DNA from: Deltaproteobacteria bacterium
GTDB taxonomy: Bacteria; Desulfobacterota; UBA8473
DNA length: 6,651 nucleotides
Assembly: GCA_030623035.1 (NCBI GenBank)
Contig: JAUXFK010000164.1
Coordinates: 1 to 6,651 of the forward strand
Reading direction: 5' to 3'
Shown: positions 5,780 through 6,651 of the stretch, one piece after another
Position numbering within the stretch: the first letter of the stretch is position 1
How the letters are laid out: each line of letters begins with the position of its first letter
Notes under the pieces: model-generated
What the model was told of the DNA's origin: nothing
What the model saw: only the letters and a program-made list of their open reading frames with translations
Databases searched by the model: none
Made by a program: the position numbers and the translations under genes

Positions 5780-6292
5780 CTACTTCAAACCGAGTAGCCT
5801 CTGCTGGCGAAAGCCCGGTGCTCGAACCTCAAAAAGCGGTTGGCCGGGATTCATCATTGCTGACTCTATCGCAGCAGCAGCTCGCTGACGTTGATAGCCA
5901 TATCGCAGAATGTATTGACATTGTTCTTCTGAGATAGGTTTGCCACACAAGTATCGCATGCCGATTTGAAAATTATTTTTAGTCTTGCCCAACCATTCAC
6001 GAATTAACTCAGGCTCGGGCCAGGGAAGGTCTTCATCCGGGCCCATTTCCACAGCTTCGTCTTCAGGCTCTTCAGTGGGACCGGCTTCAAAACCTTCAGG
6101 CCAATCTCCTTCAAGATTTTCGTAAGCAATATCGGCTCCTGTAATCATCGTAAAGGCCTCGCCGGCAATGCGAGCATGTTCAGGAATTGACATTTGTTCA
6201 ATTAACCAAAGATGGGCTCCCAATTGCCCCCAATTCTTTTTTCCCATTGTAGTTATTGTGTCTTTTGAACTCTTTGCTCCAGCAATCCCCAC
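5780..6292 (-). pseudogene. N-terminally truncated TIGR02270 family protein
   Basis: 170 residues from a GTG at 6292, or 155 from an ATG at 6247. The C-terminal part of TIGR02270 proteins is recognisable in order: WLIEQMS (29-35), ARIAGEAFTMITGADIAYENL (40-60), EGFEAGPTEEPEDE (66-79), the acidic-Trp stretch PDEDLPWPEPELI (85-97), RYLCGKPIS (113-121), YQRQRAAAAIESAM (133-146) and PLFEVRAPGFRQQRLLG (152-168). Full members are about 400 residues with a HEAT-like N-terminal part, which is absent; upstream a different frame occupies the DNA and ends inside this one at 6253. The family is of unknown function and known to me from proteobacteria. The fragment is well preserved, so the truncation may be recent. 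Confidence 0.7.
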
Positions 6293-6510
6293 CGAGCCAA
6301 AACCTCAAGCGTCTGTTCCACAAGGTCCTCGCCGAACCCTCGCCGCAACTCTTTTCGTGATCGGCGCTCATCCATCGTGCGAACCACTTCTAATGCTTCA
6401 GGTTCGAAAGGAAGCGGCAAATGGAATGGCGTGGTTAAAGCATCCTGATGGTCGATCTCGTACCAAGCGAGCGCATGAATCTTAAGATGTGACTCTGTTT
6501 GTTTCTGAAA
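6253..6510 (-). pseudogene. Reading frame after an in-frame TGA, possible winged-helix-like C-terminus
   Basis: 85 codons follow the TGA at 6511-6513 in the same frame and end at TAA 6253-6255. The stretch looks coding: ALAWYEIDHQDAL, FHLPLPFEPEALEVV, then a helical RRSRKELRRGF..DLVEQTLEVLARWGLLE, which resembles a three-helix winged-helix ending. The first possible ATG is at 6375, and no ATG, GTG or TTG occurs in the first 30 codons, so a normal start before the apparently structured part is lacking. It is either the separated 3' part of the edge gene, broken by the TGA, or a remnant. I do not recognise the family. Confidence 0.45.
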
Positions 6511-6651
6511 TCAAGATATTTTGGATCTTGTTTTTCTATCATTCTCTAAGTCAAATGCATAAGGTGTCAATTCGAACCCTTCATTCTTCATATCTTCAGC
6601 CGAGTTTAGAATCCAATTCTTCTCTGGATCCAACTTTCTTAAATACTGATT
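6511..6651 (-). CDS. Partial gene at the right edge, unknown function
   Basis: 46 codons run in from beyond the window and stop at TGA 6511-6513. The visible end includes LRKLDPEKNWILNSAEDM and FELTPYAFDLENDRKTRS, polar and without membrane segments. No family is recognised. The same frame continues open for 85 codons past the TGA, so the stop may be an internal lesion rather than the true end. Confidence 0.4.
   Translation of the reverse strand, partial: NQYLRKLDPEKNWILNSAEDMKNEGFELTPYAFDLENDRKTRSKIS

Noticed and set aside
6168..6485. Plus-strand 105-codon frame at the right end
   Set aside because: It lies antisense to the well-matched TIGR02270 fragment and to the coding-like minus frame, with no motif of its own.
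6490..6513. Selenocysteine reading of the in-frame TGA
   Set aside because: No obvious bacterial SECIS-type hairpin follows the TGA on the minus strand, and the residues before it show no selenoprotein-like motif.

Overview
The window carries one large plus-strand gene (564-3056) followed by about 3.6 kb of small genes and gene fragments that all read on the minus strand, converging on the large gene. The large gene encodes an 830-residue homologue of CdhA, the CO dehydrogenase alpha subunit of the acetyl-CoA decarbonylase/synthase (CODH/ACDS) complex. Its fold landmarks are clear: an N-terminal Cys-rich B-cluster site, two ferredoxin-type 4Fe-4S sites, and three C-terminal Cys that hold the C-cluster in the family. 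However, the positions of the C-cluster His, one C-cluster Cys, the catalytic Lys and the D-cluster Cys pair are all substituted. This makes it a divergent, probably re-purposed CODH-like iron-sulfur protein rather than an ordinary CO dehydrogenase. None of the other cdh/acs genes is visible beside it.

The minus-strand part reads, from the right edge leftwards: an edge-truncated reading frame broken by a TGA (6651-6253); a truncated member of the TIGR02270 family (5780-6292); a 61-residue two-helix membrane protein (5546-5731) followed by a likely terminator; a second short protein related to the C-terminus of the first fragment (5140-5406) with a promoter-like sequence in front; a two-gene unit of a nucleotidyltransferase-fold protein and an 81-residue partner overlapping by ATGA (5060-4273); a structured 500-bp gap with repeats; and an MNT/HEPN pair (3772-3223) whose HEPN gene is cut to about half length, ending at a good hairpin terminator.

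The organism is probably an anaerobic bacterium of the Desulfobacterota/deltaproteobacterial type. TIGR02270 proteins are known to me from proteobacteria, the large gene has a canonical AGGAGG site, and sigma70-like and intrinsic-terminator-like elements are present. CdhA-type CODH is chiefly archaeal, so an archaeal origin of that gene (or, less likely, of the whole window) stays possible. The right-hand two thirds has the look of an accessory region: toxin-antitoxin-like pairs, truncated genes, a dispersed 34-bp repeat and long non-coding gaps.
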